The notes: a model not told the origin generated them from the letters alone. Numbered from the stretch's first letter, positions 1 to 10,213 are shown. The stretch is DNA of 64,000 nucleotides from Mycobacterium kiyosense (GCA_021654635.1 AP025179.1:2170001-2234000); one strand, 5' to 3'. Translations and numbers: made by a program.

Positions 1-1
1 G

Positions 2-97
2 GAGTGGGTCGCCGAACAGGTCGAGGCCTACCGCCAGGACCGGCAGGAGGAGCGCGACCGCCGGCTGCTGGACAAGTCGAGGTACTTCGACAATTGA
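2..97 (+). CDS. ybeY: YbeY endoribonuclease, C-terminal end (partial)
   Basis: Only the last 31 codons are present; the gene enters from the left edge. The tail is basic and charged and ends in DKSRYFDN, which matches my memory of the mycobacterial YbeY C-terminus. YbeY is a metal-dependent single-strand RNase acting in 16S rRNA processing and ribosome quality control; the catalytic His motif would lie outside the window. The stop codon overlaps the TTG start of the next gene, as expected for the conserved ybeY-CorC-era order in mycobacteria. The identity rests on this short tail plus synteny. Confidence 0.75.
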   Translation, partial: EWVAEQVEAYRQDRQEERDRRLLDKSRYFDN

Positions 98-1379
98 CCG
101 GTCTGTCCCAGCTGCTCGGTGCGGTCGTGTTGGTGGCGCTGGGCGGCATCTTCGCGATGGTCGACGCCGCCGTCAGCACGGTGTCGCTGGCCCGGGTGCA
201 GGAATTGGTGCGCGACGAGCGGCCCGGCGCGCGGTCGCTGCTCAAAGTCATGACCGACCGCCCCCGCTACATCAACCTGGTGGTGCTGCTGCGGATCGTG
301 TGCGAGATCACCGCGACCGCGCTGCTGGTGGTCTTCTTCCAGTTCGGTCACAGCCTGGGCTGGGGGCCTTTCTACGCGTCCACGATCATGGTGGTCACCA
401 GCTTCGTCGTCATCGGTGTCGGCCCGCGCACCCTCGGGCGGCAGCACGCGTATTCCATCTCGCTGGCGACTGCCCTTCCGCTGCAAGTGCTCTCGTGGCT
501 GCTGATGCCGATCAGCCGGTTGCTCGTGGTACTGGGTAACGCGCTGACTCCTGGCCGCGGTTTCCGCAACGGGCCGTTCGCCTCCGAAATCGAGTTGCGC
601 GAAGTCGTCGACCTGGCCCAGCAGCGCGGCGTGGTCGCCGCCGACGAACGCCGGATGATCGAGTCGGTCTTCGAGCTCGGCGACACCCCCGCGCGGGAGG
701 TGATGGTGCCGCGCACCGAGATGGTGTGGATCGAGGGCGACAAGACAGCCGGGCAGGGGATCGCGCTGGCGGTGCGCAGCGGTCACTCGCGGCTGCCGGT
801 GATCGGCGAGAACGTCGACGACGTTCTGGGTGTCGTCTACCTCAAAGACCTTGTGCAACAAGCATTCTTCTCCGCCGACGGGGGTCGCGACATCCTGGTG
901 TCCAAGGTGATGCGTCCGGCGGTTTTCGTGCCGGACTCCAAGCCGCTGGACACGCTGTTGCGCGAGATGCAGCGCGACCGCATCCACCTGGTGCTGCTGG
1001 TCGACGAGTACGGCGCCATCGCCGGCCTGGTGAGCATCGAGGACGTGCTCGAGGAGATCGTCGGCGAGATCGCCGACGAGTACGACGAAGCCGAAACCGC
1101 GCCGGTGGAGGAACTGGGGGGACAACCGGTTCCGGGTCTCGGCCCGGCTGCCCATCGAAGACGTCGGCGAACTGTACGGCGTGCAGTTCGACGACGATCT
1201 CGACGTCGACACGGTGGGTGGGCTGCTGGCCCTGGAACTCGGTCGTGTCCCCGCTGCCCGGCGCCGAGGTGGTGTCGCACGGCTTGCGGCTGCACGCCGA
1301 AGGTGGCCGTGACCATCGGGGCCGGGTCCGGATCGGCACCGTCCTGCTCAGCCCGGCCGAGACAGAGGAAGATAAGTGA
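94..1379 (+). CDS. CorC/HlyC-type membrane protein with CBS pair (frameshifted)
   Basis: This is a DUF21-CBS-CorC transporter-accessory family protein, orthologous by position to Rv2366c. The TTG start at 94 overlaps the ybeY stop. Four hydrophobic segments (about residues 5-28, 50-75, 90-110 and 130-150) form the DUF21 membrane domain. A cytosolic CBS pair follows (about 200-325), with [21 protein letters not shown] as the second CBS signature, then a CorC_HlyC tail. Two +1 indels interrupt the gene. One is in a six-G run at 1116-1121; the other is in the C run at 1249-1252. Removing one base from each restores a continuous protein of about 427 residues ending SPAETEEDK. Likely role is divalent cation homeostasis or efflux; the substrate is unknown. 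Confidence 0.8.
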
Positions 1380-1452
1380 CGCGCAGAGTGCAGTCACGGC
1401 GCGAAGCGGCGCCGAAACCAGCCGTGGACGCACGCTGGGCGCAGGGGGCGCG

Positions 1453-2352
1453 GTGAGCGAGTTCCGCTCGGGCTTCGTGTGTTTGGTGGGCCGGCCCAAC
1501 ACCGGTAAGTCGACCCTGACCAACGCACTGGTCGGCGCCAAAGTGGCGATCACCTCGATGCGCCCGCAGACCACCCGGCACACCATCCGCGGCATCGTGC
1601 ACCGGGAGAACTTCCAGATCATCCTGGTCGACACCCCCGGCCTGCACCGGCCACGCACCCTGCTCGGTAAGCGCCTCAACGACCTGGTCCGCGACACCTA
1701 CACCGAGGTCGACGTCATCGGGTTGTGCATACCTGCGGACGAGGCGATCGGTCCCGGCGACCGCTGGATTGTCGAGCAGATCGGTTCGGTCGCCCCGAAG
1801 ACCACGTTGGTGGCCATTGTGACCAAGATCGACAAAGTACCCAAGGACCGGGTGGCCGCACAGTTGGTCGCGGTCAGCGAACTGGTCCCGCAGGCCGCCG
1901 AGATCGTCCCGGTGTCAGCGGTTTCCGGGGCGCAGGTGGACGTCCTGACCGACGTGTTCGCCGCGGCACTGCCACCCGGGCCGGCCTATTATCCCGACGG
2001 CGAGCTGACCGACGAGCCCGAAGAGGTGCTGATGGCCGAGCTGATCCGCGAGGCCGCGCTCGAGGGTGTGCGCGACGAGTTGCCGCACTCGCTGGCGGTG
2101 GTGATCGACGAGGTCAGCCCGCGTGAGGACCGTGACGACCTGATCGACGTGCACGCGGTGCTCTACGTCGAGCGGGATAGCCAGAAGGGCATCGTGATCG
2201 GCAAGGGCGGCGCCCGACTGCGCGAAGTGGGCAGCGCCGCGCGCAGTCAGATCGAGAAGCTGCTCGGCACCAAGGTGTACCTGGACCTGCGGGTCAAAGT
2301 CGCCAAGAACTGGCAACGCGACCCCAAACAGCTTGGCCGCCTTGGCTTTTAG
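1453..2352 (+). CDS. era: GTPase Era
   Basis: Era binds the 3' end of 16S rRNA and assists 30S subunit maturation. The 299-residue length is typical. G1 is GRPNTGKST at residues 13-21, G2 is in the TTRHTIRG segment, G3 is DTPGLH and G4 is TKID, a tolerated variant of NKxD. A KH RNA-binding domain with [15 protein letters not shown] lies near the C-terminus. The GTG at 1453 was chosen because it matches the usual Era N-terminus just before the P-loop. The gap after the CBS gene is only 73 bases. In M. tuberculosis, from memory, a small cytidine-deaminase-like gene (Rv2365c) lies here, and it is absent in this window. Confidence 0.95.
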   Translation: MSEFRSGFVCLVGRPNTGKSTLTNALVGAKVAITSMRPQTTRHTIRGIVHRENFQIILVDTPGLHRPRTLLGKRLNDLVRDTYTEVDVIGLCIPADEAIGPGDRWIVEQIGSVAPKTTLVAIVTKIDKVPKDRVAAQLVAVSELVPQAAEIVPVSAVSGAQVDVLTDVFAAALPPGPAYYPDGELTDEPEEVLMAELIREAALEGVRDELPHSLAVVIDEVSPREDRDDLIDVHAVLYVERDSQKGIVIGKGGARLREVGSAARSQIEKLLGTKVYLDLRVKVAKNWQRDPKQLGRLGF

Positions 2353-2369
2353 TCGGCCACCGCTGACAG

Positions 2370-3875
2370 CTAGCGTCTTTTCGACACGGACGGCACGCTG
2401 TGCATCGGCGGCGTGCTGTTGCCGGCGCTCCACCACGCCGTCGGTTGCTTGGCCGCCCATCCGCTGAACGCCTCCAATTCGGCGGCCAGCGAAATCAGCA
2501 TGCCCTCGCTGTTGGCCGGTCCCATCAACTGCACACCGATGGGTAACCCCTCAGCGGTGAAACCGGCCGGCACATTGATCGCCGGCCAGCCCAGCACGTT
2601 CCACGGCCAGGTGTAGGGGCAGGCGGCGATGATGGCACGGTCGGTGCCCAGGCTGCTCAACCGGTCGAAGGCCCGGGCCTGCGGCGGGGGCTGCGCGGTG
2701 GTCGGCGCCAGCACCACGTCGACGATGTCGAAGATCGATCCCACCCGGCGCTGGTCTGCGGCCTCGTGGCGGCGCGCTGCGCGCAGCGTCGCCTGCGACA
2801 GCATGTGGCCGGTGCGCATGTTGGACAACGTGCGGGGGTCCCAGTTGACGCCGTCACCCATGCGGTCCTGCCACGCCCACAACGCGGAAGTGGATCTGGC
2901 CAGGAAATCCCAGGACAGCCGCATGCCGTAATCCGGGTTCCCCTTGACCACGGTGTGGCCGAGCAGCTCGAGTCGTTCGCCCACCTGCTGGATGGCGGCC
3001 AGGATCTCGGGATGCAGTTTGGCCCGGAAGAAGGTGTACGGAAACCCGGTCGACAGCGCGATCCGCAGTGGGCCGGGCGCGCGGCTCACGTAATCGGACG
3101 CGGTCAGTGGGGGCGGCTGGTGCAGGTCGCCCTCGACGTTGCCGGACGCCGCGTCCAGCACCAGCGCGGCGTCGGCCACCGTGCGGGCCAGCACGCCGTT
3201 GACGGTCAGGCCGTTGAACGACTCGGGTTCGGGCCAGGTGGAGATGCGGCCGCGTTGGGGCTTGATGCCCACCAGATGCGTCCACGCGGCCGGGATGCGG
3301 ACGCTGCCGGCGCCGTCGGACCCGATGGCGGCGGTCACCAGTCCCGCCGCCACCGCGGCCGCACTACCGCCCGAGGAGCCCCCCGGCGTGTGCCGGCGGG
3401 ACCACGGGTTTCGGGTGTGCCCGAAACCCGGCCCGCTGGTGAACGGCCACTGGCCCAGTTCGCAGGTGTTGGTCTTGCCGACGATCACCGCGCCGGCCGC
3501 TTTGAGGCGGCGCACCACCTCACTGTCCGAAGCGGCGGGCCGGACGTAGCCGTCGGTGCCGTAGGCGGTCGGTACCCCGGCCACGTCGACGTCGTCCTTG
3601 ACCGCGATCGGGATGCCCAGCAGGGGTGCGGTGTCCCCGGCGGCCCGGCGTCGGTCGGCCGCCGCGGCGTCGGTCAACGCGGACTCGGTGAGCACCACCC
3701 GGAAGGCGTTCAGGGTGGACTGGCTCACATCTATGGCATGCAGCGACCGCCGGGTCAGCTCCGCGGAGGTCACCTTCCGGGTGGCCAGCTGGTAGAGCAG
3801 GTCGGTCAGGGTGGGCAAGCGCTGCTGGCCGGAGCCGGATACGGCCCCAGAACCAGACCCAGAAGCGCCAACCAC
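2370..3875 (-). CDS. amiA2: Amidase (amidase signature family), AmiA2
   Basis: Amidase-signature hydrolase that cleaves carboxamides; the natural substrate is unknown. The Ser-cisSer-Lys triad is visible: Lys in AVKDDVDVAG, the glycine/serine-rich GGSSGGSAAAVAAGL loop, and the nucleophile region GSDGAGSVRIPA. The GTG start at 3875 gives an N-terminus that matches mycobacterial AmiA2 (VVGASGSG...); a TTG at 3818 is a shorter alternative. The 501 residues are slightly longer than the 484 I recall for M. tuberculosis, because the last roughly 20 residues run on past the usual end. It is convergent with era and divergent from recO. Confidence 0.85.
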   Translation of the reverse strand: MVGASGSGSGAVSGSGQQRLPTLTDLLYQLATRKVTSAELTRRSLHAIDVSQSTLNAFRVVLTESALTDAAAADRRRAAGDTAPLLGIPIAVKDDVDVAGVPTAYGTDGYVRPAASDSEVVRRLKAAGAVIVGKTNTCELGQWPFTSGPGFGHTRNPWSRRHTPGGSSGGSAAAVAAGLVTAAIGSDGAGSVRIPAAWTHLVGIKPQRGRISTWPEPESFNGLTVNGVLARTVADAALVLDAASGNVEGDLHQPPPLTASDYVSRAPGPLRIALSTGFPYTFFRAKLHPEILAAIQQVGERLELLGHTVVKGNPDYGMRLSWDFLARSTSALWAWQDRMGDGVNWDPRTLSNMRTGHMLSQATLRAARRHEAADQRRVGSIFDIVDVVLAPTTAQPPPQARAFDRLSSLGTDRAIIAACPYTWPWNVLGWPAINVPAGFTAEGLPIGVQLMGPANSEGMLISLAAELEAFSGWAAKQPTAWWSAGNSTPPMHSVPSVSKRR

Positions 3876-3936
3876 GGGGTACGAGACTAACGGCGCGGAT
3901 ACCCGAGATGTCGCGGCGGGGTGCAAAACTATTGTG

Positions 3937-4734
3937 ATGCGGCTATATCGAGACCGGGCTGTTGTGCTGCGCCAGCACAAGCTCGGCGAGGCCGACCGGA
4001 TCGTCACCCTGTTGACCCGTGATCACGGGCTGGTGCGCGCGGTGGCCAAGGGCGTACGCCGCACCCGCAGCAAATTCGGGGCGCGGCTGGAGCCGTTCGC
4101 GCACATCGACGCCCAGCTGCATCCGGGCCGCAACCTCGACATCGTCACCCAGGTCGTCTCGATCGACGCGTTCGCCACCGACATCGTCAGCGACTACGGC
4201 CGCTACACCTGCGGGTGCGCGATGCTGGAGACCGCAGAGCGGCTGGCCGGTGAGGAGCGGGCGCCCGCCCCGGCGCTGCACAAGCTCACCGTCAGTGCGC
4301 TGCGGGCGGTGGCCGACGGGCGCCGGCCCCGCGATCTGCTGCTGGACGCCTATCTGTTGCGCGCCATGGACACCGCCGGCTGGGCCCCGGCGCTGACCGA
4401 ATGTGCCCGCTGCGCCACCCCCGGTCCGCACCGGGCGTTCCACATCGCGGCCGGCGGCAGCGTCTGCACGCACTGCCGGCCGGCCGGTGCGACGACGCCA
4501 CCGCTAGGCGTGCTGGACCTGATGTCGGCCCTGCGCGACGGCGACTGGGAATGCGCCGAGCGCTCGCCGCAGGCGCACCGCAGCCACGTCAGTGGACTGG
4601 TGGCCGCGCATCTGCAATGGCATCTGGAACGGCAACTCAAGACGCTGCCGTTGGTGGAGCGCAACTACCAGGCTGATCGCACCCTGGCCGACCGCCGCGC
4701 CGCGCTGATCGGGCAGGATAGCGAGTGTGGCTAG
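3937..4734 (+). CDS. recO: DNA repair protein RecO
   Basis: RecO loads RecA onto SSB-coated single-stranded DNA in the RecFOR recombination pathway and anneals strands. It is 265 residues, the usual mycobacterial length. The N-terminal OB-fold begins [23 protein letters not shown], followed by a helical domain. A zinc site of the CxxC...CxxC type is formed by CARC and CTHC near residues 155-175. The ATG at 3937 gives the standard RecO start. The end overlaps the uppS start by 8 bases, so the two genes are probably co-transcribed and translationally coupled. Confidence 0.95.
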   Translation: MRLYRDRAVVLRQHKLGEADRIVTLLTRDHGLVRAVAKGVRRTRSKFGARLEPFAHIDAQLHPGRNLDIVTQVVSIDAFATDIVSDYGRYTCGCAMLETAERLAGEERAPAPALHKLTVSALRAVADGRRPRDLLLDAYLLRAMDTAGWAPALTECARCATPGPHRAFHIAAGGSVCTHCRPAGATTPPLGVLDLMSALRDGDWECAERSPQAHRSHVSGLVAAHLQWHLERQLKTLPLVERNYQADRTLADRRAALIGQDSECG

Positions 4735-5620
4735 CAAGGCCGAGCGCAAGCTGAGGTCCGCCGACTTCCCGCAACTGTCCCCGGCGCCGCACGACTATCC
4801 GACGTTTCCCGACACCTCGACGTGGCCGGTCGTCTTCCCGGCGCTGCCGCCGTCACCCGACGGCGGACCGCGGCGGCCGCCGCAGCACACCTCGAGGGCC
4901 GTCGCGCCCCGGATCCCGGCCGCCCAGTTACCCAACCACGTCGCCATCGTGATGGACGGCAACGGCCGCTGGGCCACCCAACGCGGCCTCAGCCGCACCG
5001 AGGGGCACAAGATGGGCGAAGCGGTTGTCATCGACATCGTTTGCGGCGCAATCGAACTCGGGATCAAATGGCTCAGCCTGTATGCCTTCTCCACGGAGAA
5101 CTGGAAGCGCTCACCCGAGGAGGTCCGCTTCCTGATGGGCTTCAACCGGGACGTGGTGCGCATGCGCCGGGTGAACCTCAACGACATCGGGGTCCGAATC
5201 CGCTGGGTCGGTTCCCGTCCGCGCCTGTGGCGCAGCGTGATCAACGAACTGGCGATCGCGGAGCAGATGACCGCCCGCAACGACGTCATCACCGTCAATT
5301 ACTGCGTCAACTACGGTGGCCGCGCCGAGATCGCCGAGGCCGCCCGCCGGATCGCCGACGAGGCTGTGGCCGGCCGGCTCAACCCGGACCGCGTCACCGA
5401 GGCGACGATCTCGCGCCACCTGCAGCGGCCCGACATCCCCGACGTCGACCTTTTTCTGCGGACCTCGGGCGAACACCGGTCCAGCAACTTCATGTTGTGG
5501 CAAGCCGCCTATGCCGAGTTCGTCTTCCAGGACAAGTTGTGGCCGGACTACGACCGTCGCGATCTGTGGGCGGCCTGCGAGGAGTACGCCTCGCGCAATC
5601 GACGATTCGGGAGCGCCTAG
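4727..5620 (+). CDS. uppS: Decaprenyl diphosphate synthase (cis-prenyltransferase)
   Basis: It extends a short allylic diphosphate with isopentenyl diphosphate to Z-decaprenyl diphosphate, the lipid carrier for peptidoglycan, arabinan and mannan synthesis. The catalytic Asp is D77 in [13 protein letters not shown]. Other family motifs are [14 protein letters not shown] and the C-terminal [19 protein letters not shown] with the substrate-binding Arg and Ser. A roughly 70-residue Pro-rich N-terminal extension is typical of the mycobacterial enzyme (Rv2361c). The GTG at 4727 lies inside the end of recO. The next gene starts immediately after the stop. Confidence 0.95.
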   Translation: MASKAERKLRSADFPQLSPAPHDYPTFPDTSTWPVVFPALPPSPDGGPRRPPQHTSRAVAPRIPAAQLPNHVAIVMDGNGRWATQRGLSRTEGHKMGEAVVIDIVCGAIELGIKWLSLYAFSTENWKRSPEEVRFLMGFNRDVVRMRRVNLNDIGVRIRWVGSRPRLWRSVINELAIAEQMTARNDVITVNYCVNYGGRAEIAEAARRIADEAVAGRLNPDRVTEATISRHLQRPDIPDVDLFLRTSGEHRSSNFMLWQAAYAEFVFQDKLWPDYDRRDLWAACEEYASRNRRFGSA

Positions 5621-6019
5621 ATGTCATCCCTGCAGCAGCGCCTGAAACCGCTCCTGAGCGACGTACTTCCGGTGGCGGAGGAGGCCGACGGCGCCATCAC
5701 CGTCCGGCACCACGGAACGTTCGCATCGCTGCGGGTGGTCAACATCGTCGAGGGCCTCGACATGATCTCGCTGACCCAGGTGATCGCCTGGGATCTGCCG
5801 TTGACCCGCAAGGTCAGTGACCAGGTGGCGCGTCAGGGGCGGGAGCTGAACTTCGGCTCGGTCACCGTGCTGGACAAGGACCCCGGCAAGAGGAAAACCG
5901 GTGACGTGATGCTGCGGTACAACTTTCCCGGTGCCGGCCTGTCCGACGACGCGCTGCGCACGCTGATCCTGCTGGTGCTCGACAGCGGCGCGCAGATTCG
6001 CGATGAGCTGATCGGTTAG
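5621..6019 (+). CDS. Conserved small protein (Rv2360c-like, YbjN-type fold likely)
   Basis: A 132-residue soluble protein starting at the base after the uppS stop, so it ends the recO-uppS transcription unit. No signal peptide, membrane segment or catalytic motif is visible. The alternating hydrophobic pattern and the C-terminal helix (LRTLILLVLDSGAQIRDEL) resemble YbjN/CesT-type chaperone-like folds, but this is weak. Position matches Rv2360c. Function is unknown. Confidence 0.75.
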   Translation: MSSLQQRLKPLLSDVLPVAEEADGAITVRHHGTFASLRVVNIVEGLDMISLTQVIAWDLPLTRKVSDQVARQGRELNFGSVTVLDKDPGKRKTGDVMLRYNFPGAGLSDDALRTLILLVLDSGAQIRDELIG

Positions 6020-6027
6020 CGCAGCGG

Positions 6028-6420
6028 TCAGCCGCGGCAGTCCGAGCAGGTGCCGAAGATCTCGATGGTGTGGCTGACGTCGGAGTAGCCGTACTTGCTG
6101 GCCACCTCCGCGGCCCAGGTCTCGACCTCGTGGTCGCCCACTTCGATGGTGGAGCCGCAGCTACGGCACACCAGGTGGTGGTGATGATGATCCGAGCACC
6201 GCCGATACACCGATTCGCCGGTATCGGTGCGTAACATGTCCACCAGGCCGGCGGTCGCCATCGACTGCAGGGTGCGATAGACCGTGGTCAGGCCGATGTT
6301 CTCACCGCGGCGACGCAACTCGTCGTGCAGCTCCTGCGCGGAGCGGAATTCGTCGAGCGTTTCCAGCAGCGTCGAGATGGCCGCCCGTTGGCGGGTGGAA
6401 CGGACGCTCGTCCCGGTCAT
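6028..6420 (-). CDS. zur: Zinc uptake regulator Zur (FurB)
   Basis: Fur-family repressor that senses zinc and shuts off uptake systems and alternative ribosomal proteins; 130 residues as in M. tuberculosis. It has an N-terminal winged helix (RQRAAISTLLETLDEFRSAQELHDELRRRG). The histidine-rich metal loop is CSDHHHHHLVCRSCGS, and the C-terminal CSDC completes the structural zinc site CxxC...CxxC. It is the second gene of a smtB-zur operon (49-base gap) and converges on the uppS unit. Zinc-loaded SmtB release is known to induce this pair in M. tuberculosis. Confidence 0.95.
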   Translation of the reverse strand: MTGTSVRSTRQRAAISTLLETLDEFRSAQELHDELRRRGENIGLTTVYRTLQSMATAGLVDMLRTDTGESVYRRCSDHHHHHLVCRSCGSTIEVGDHEVETWAAEVASKYGYSDVSHTIEIFGTCSDCRG

Positions 6421-6469
6421 CTATGCCGCTCCTCCTCATCGCGTCGCTCTGCACCGTCGCCGGCGGATC

Positions 6470-6874
6470 TCACGGATTGTCCTCGCTCGCGTGCGCCACC
6501 GCGTCGACCACGATGTGCGCCAGGTGATGGTCGGCGAGCCGGTACAGCACTTCCCGTCCGGAGCGTTCGCCGGACACCACCCCGGCCGCCTTGAGGATCT
6601 TCAGATGCTGGCTGACCAGCGGCTGCGGCACGCCCAGCGCGTCCACCAGCTCGTGTACGCAGCGCTGGGATTCGCGGAGCTGCAGCACGATGGCGATCCG
6701 CACCGGGGCGGCCAGCGCACGCAGCAGTTCGCCGGCGGCGTCGAGGATTTCCCGCGACGGCGGCGTCGGATAGGCGGCGGCTGGGGCAAAGGCATCGACG
6801 ACGTGGTCATGCGGACCGACCAGATCCTCATCGGCGGCGGAGGACGGGGGCGTAGGCGTCCAGGGCGACGTCAC
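6470..6874 (-). CDS. smtB: ArsR/SmtB-family zinc-responsive repressor
   Basis: Winged-helix repressor of the smtB-zur operon, 134 residues. The DNA-recognition helix is in HELVDALGVPQPLVSQHLKIL. The C-terminal alpha-5 metal site is formed by Asp and His residues of LADHHLAHIVVDAVAHASE. The GTG at 6874 is chosen because it reproduces the known mycobacterial start (VTSPxTPT); an in-frame start further upstream at 7006 would add about 44 poorly conserved residues and cross the operator. Known behaviour: without zinc it binds its own promoter. Confidence 0.93.
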   Translation of the reverse strand: MTSPWTPTPPSSAADEDLVGPHDHVVDAFAPAAAYPTPPSREILDAAGELLRALAAPVRIAIVLQLRESQRCVHELVDALGVPQPLVSQHLKILKAAGVVSGERSGREVLYRLADHHLAHIVVDAVAHASEDNP

Positions 6875-6971
6875 CGTTTGGGAGTCACCACCTCTTGAGG
6901 TTCCGCGCAACTGGCTGCTGCTTGTGTACCGAGGACTCGTCGACATCCGTCCGCGGCTGCCCTCCACTGTC

Positions 6972-6991
6972 ACATGCATGATGATGCATGT
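6972..6991. promoter_or_regulatory. Inverted repeat, probable SmtB operator
   Basis: ACATGCAT and ATGCATGT are exact reverse complements separated by four bases (GATG). The repeat lies between divergent smtB and glyS, about 98 bases upstream of the smtB start. Palindromes of this type upstream of smtB are the known SmtB binding sites in mycobacteria; binding here is inferred. Confidence 0.6.
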
Positions 6992-7089
6992 CAAAGACCG
7001 TGGCAACGGTCGCTACCATGACTGAGGTTTTGCGGGCCGCCCCCTCGGGCCCCGCGTTCGGCTGACTCTCCGAAGGGAGCCCACGGCCC

Positions 7090-8475
7090 GTGGCGTCTGT
7101 TATCGACACCGTTGTCAACCTTGCCAAACGGCGCGGCTTCGTCTTTCCCGCCGGCGAGATCTACGGTGGCACCAAGTCGGCGTGGGACTACGGTCCGCTG
7201 GGCGTGGAACTCAAGGAGAACATCAAACGGCAGTGGTGGCGGGCGGTCGTCACCGGCCGCGACGACGTGGTGGGCCTCGATTCGTCGATCATCCTGCCGC
7301 GCGAGGTGTGGGTGGCGTCCGGCCACGTGGAGGTCTTCCACGACCCGCTGGTGGAGTGCCTGAACTGTCACAAGCGGCATCGTCAGGACCATATGCAGGA
7401 GGCCTACGCCCTCAAGAAGGGCCTGGACGACCCCGAGGCCGTGCCGATGGCCGAGATCGTCTGCCCAGACTGCGGCACCAAGGGTCAGTGGACCGAGCCG
7501 CGCGAGTTCAACATGATGCTCAAGACCTACCTCGGCCCCATCGAAACCGAAGAGGGACTGCACTATCTGCGTCCGGAGACCGCGCAGGGCATCTTCGTCA
7601 ACTTCGCCAACGTGCTGACGACCTCCCGCAAGAAGCCGCCGTTCGGCATCGGGCAGATCGGCAAGAGCTTCCGCAACGAGATCACTCCGGGCAACTTCAT
7701 CTTCCGCACCCGGGAGTTCGAGCAGATGGAGATGGAGTTCTTCGTCGAACCTTCGACGGCCCGGGAGTGGCACCAGTACTGGATCGACACCCGCCGCCAG
7801 TGGTACGTCGACCTCGGCATCGACCCGGAGAACCTGCGACTCTACGAGCACCCGAAAGAGAAGCTGTCGCACTACTCCGACCGCACCGTCGACATCGAGT
7901 ACAAATTCGGCTTCGCCGGCAACCCGTGGGGCGAGCTGGAGGGCATCGCGAACCGCACCGACTTCGACCTCTCGACGCACAGCAAGCATTCCGGTACCGA
8001 GCTGACGTACTACGACCAGGGCAGCGACACCCGCTACACGCCGTACGTGATCGAACCGGCGGCCGGCCTGACCCGGTCGTTCATGGCGTTCCTGATCGAC
8101 GCCTACACCGAAGACGAAGCGCCGAACGCCAAGGGCGGTATGGACAAGCGCACCGTGCTGCGGATCGATCCGCGACTGGCGCCGGTCAAGGCCGCGGTGC
8201 TGCCGCTGTCGCGGCACGGCGACCTGAGCCCCAAAGCCCGCGACCTGGCTGCTGAGCTGCGCAAGTCCTGGAACATCGAGTTCGACGACGCCGGCGCCAT
8301 CGGCCGCCGCTACCGCCGACAGGACGAGATCGGTACGCCGTACTGCGTGACCGTCGACTTCGACTCGCTGCAGGACAACGCCGTCACCATCCGTGAGCGC
8401 GACGCGATGAGCCAGGAGCGGGTCGCGATGGACAGCGTCGCCGATTACCTGGCGGTGCGGCTGAAGGGCAGCTGA
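7090..8475 (+). CDS. glyS: Glycyl-tRNA synthetase (alpha2 type)
   Basis: Class II aminoacyl-tRNA synthetase that charges tRNA-Gly. The 461-residue length fits the eukaryote-like dimeric form used by mycobacteria. Visible features: the N-terminal [15 protein letters not shown] segment, motif 2 around [25 protein letters not shown], motif 3 near [16 protein letters not shown], and a C-terminal anticodon-binding domain. A purine-rich site GAAGGGA precedes the GTG start at 7090. It is divergent from smtB. Confidence 0.95.
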   Translation: MASVIDTVVNLAKRRGFVFPAGEIYGGTKSAWDYGPLGVELKENIKRQWWRAVVTGRDDVVGLDSSIILPREVWVASGHVEVFHDPLVECLNCHKRHRQDHMQEAYALKKGLDDPEAVPMAEIVCPDCGTKGQWTEPREFNMMLKTYLGPIETEEGLHYLRPETAQGIFVNFANVLTTSRKKPPFGIGQIGKSFRNEITPGNFIFRTREFEQMEMEFFVEPSTAREWHQYWIDTRRQWYVDLGIDPENLRLYEHPKEKLSHYSDRTVDIEYKFGFAGNPWGELEGIANRTDFDLSTHSKHSGTELTYYDQGSDTRYTPYVIEPAAGLTRSFMAFLIDAYTEDEAPNAKGGMDKRTVLRIDPRLAPVKAAVLPLSRHGDLSPKARDLAAELRKSWNIEFDDAGAIGRRYRRQDEIGTPYCVTVDFDSLQDNAVTIRERDAMSQERVAMDSVADYLAVRLKGS

Positions 8476-8521
8476 TTCGCTGCTTCCGCTGCAATTTCTT
8501 TCTGGAAGGGAATTTCAATTT

Positions 8522-8713
8522 ATGAATTTCCCGTGTCGGCCGCCGGAGATGAATTCGTTGCGGACAATTTCTAAAGCGTGTCGGTTCATGTTGGCGGCCG
8601 CGGTTACGGCGTTGTCGTCTCGGCAGCAGGCCGCGGCGGGACTGCAGCGCCTGCCGGGGCATCTGCCGGAGCCCGGTAGGCGGAGCGTATCGCCGGTCAG
8701 AACAGAATCCTGA
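8522..8713 (+). pseudogene. Remnant of a PPE gene start
   Basis: A short frame opens with MNFPCRPPEMNSL and later has FMLAAAVTAL, which line up with the PPE opening (M-N-F-x-x-x-P-P-E-x-N-S ... PMLAAAAAW). The rest of the 180-residue PPE domain is missing. A ribosome-site-like GGAAGGGAA precedes the ATG. It sits just upstream of two intact PPE genes, so it is probably a decayed third copy. The remainder of 8476-8851 shows no other gene. Confidence 0.4.
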
Positions 8714-8812
8714 ATCCCTCGGGAACTATCCCGGCGAAAGTCAAGACACCAGCCGACGTATGCCTTAAAATCCGCCCGTGGACTGGCTCTCGCGACGGGT
8801 CGCCACATCCGG

Positions 8813-9462
8813 GTTGGCGCCGTTGACGCGGCTGGCTGGGTTGGGGTTGCGATGATTTTGGACTTTGCGTGGTTGCCGCCGGAGATCAACTCGGCGCGGA
8901 TTTTCGCCGGTGCCGGTTCGGGCCCGTTGCATGTGGCGGCGGCGGCCTGGGAGAGTCTGGCCGCGGACCTGTCGGGGTCGGCGAGTTCGTTCGATTCGGT
9001 GATCACCGCGTTGGCGGGTGGGCCGTGGGCGGGTCCGGCGTCGGCGGCGATGGTGGCTGCGGCGACGCCGTATGTGGGCTGGTTGAGTGCGGCGGCGGCG
9101 CAGGCGACGGCGGCGGCGTTGCAGGCGCGGGCGGCGGCGACGTCGTTCGAGGCGGCGCTGACGGCGACGGTGCATCCGTTGGCGGTGGAAGCCAATCGGG
9201 TGTCGTTGGCGACGCTGGTGGCGACGAATTTTCTGGGGTTGAACACGCCGGCGATCTTTGCCAACGAGTTCGATTATGTGGAGATGTGGGCGCAGGATGT
9301 GGCCGCGATGCTGGGGTATCACTCGGGTGCCACGGCGGTGGCGGAGAGTTTGACCCCGTTCAGCGTGCCGCCGCTCGATCTGGCGGGCCTGGCGTCGACG
9401 GTCAACGCGAACGTCGTCGGGTTCGCCACGTCGGCGTCGGCGGCGCTGAGCCCAGTGGCACA
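8813..9462 (+). repeat. Direct repeat, copy 1 (PPE 5' half and leader)
   Basis: Nearly identical to 10214-10864. It covers about 38 bases of leader (starting TTGGCGCCGTTGACGCGG) and the first roughly 205 codons of the PPE gene. Only scattered substitutions are seen. Confidence 0.85.
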
Positions 9463-10036
9463 GGGTGTCGCCGAAGGAGCCTCGGAGCTGGTCGCGGGAG
9501 CCCAATCGTTCGCCGCCGCGGTACCCGTGTCAACGCTGATGTCGGTGGTTCAGGCCGGGGCCATGCCGGCCAGCATGCTCATCGGTCCGCTGACCCAGCT
9601 CGGACAGACGGCCAGCACCAGTACCGCCGCCAGCCTGGCCAGTGCCACGGAAGGCCTGGCAGACGTGCCCAAGTTCGTCGGAGAGACGGCGCCAGCCCTC
9701 AGCGGACTGGGTGGCGGTGCCGGAATCGGCGCGGGCATGGCCGGAGATCTGGGCAAGGCTCACCTGGTTGGCGCGATGTCGGTGCCGCCGGCCTGGGAGG
9801 GTTCGGTGCCCAAGGGCATGGCCAGCTCGGCGATGACCGGCTTCGGTGCGATGCCCAATCCGGCGGCGATGGCCCAGGCCGCCGGCGGTTCCGGAACGGG
9901 CATGATGCCGATGCCGATGCCGATGGGCGGCGGCGCCGGTGGCGGCATGCCTGGCGGCCCGTTGGGCCGCGGCGGCGCCAGCCCGCACGTACTGCAGAAC
10001 CGGCCGAGCGTTATTCCGCGGACCGGTGTCGGTTAG
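8852..10036 (+). CDS. PPE family protein, PPE-SVP subgroup (copy 1)
   Basis: PPE proteins are secreted, usually by ESX-5, and act at the mycobacterial cell surface. The 394-residue protein has the PPE motif [19 protein letters not shown] at the start, a helical domain to about residue 180 with the WxG-like GGPWAGPAS, then the SVP motif ([13 protein letters not shown]) near residue 310. The C-terminus is Gly/Met-rich and closes with [11 protein letters not shown]. No PE partner gene lies directly upstream. Its first 205 residues are almost the same as those of the next gene. Confidence 0.92.
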   Translation: MILDFAWLPPEINSARIFAGAGSGPLHVAAAAWESLAADLSGSASSFDSVITALAGGPWAGPASAAMVAAATPYVGWLSAAAAQATAAALQARAAATSFEAALTATVHPLAVEANRVSLATLVATNFLGLNTPAIFANEFDYVEMWAQDVAAMLGYHSGATAVAESLTPFSVPPLDLAGLASTVNANVVGFATSASAALSPVAQGVAEGASELVAGAQSFAAAVPVSTLMSVVQAGAMPASMLIGPLTQLGQTASTSTAASLASATEGLADVPKFVGETAPALSGLGGGAGIGAGMAGDLGKAHLVGAMSVPPAWEGSVPKGMASSAMTGFGAMPNPAAMAQAAGGSGTGMMPMPMPMGGGAGGGMPGGPLGRGGASPHVLQNRPSVIPRTGVG

Positions 10037-10213
10037 TGCGAAATTTGTGCACGGCGCACGTTCCGGCGCGAATATGATGAACGAGTAACTGTCTCGCTTC
10101 GGTTCACAAAACTCCGGTATCAGCCTATTTTGCGAATGCCCGGATTTCTGGTTCCGATTGTTTTACGATTCGGCCATGGGCTGGTGTGTGTCGAGTCGCA
10201 GTGATCTGTCTTC

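Noticed and set aside
4..2352. One continuous 782-codon frame spanning the CBS protein and Era
   Set aside because: The two genes happen to share a frame and indels in the CBS gene remove its stop. The middle part is Arg-rich nonsense, and Era has its own start at 1453.
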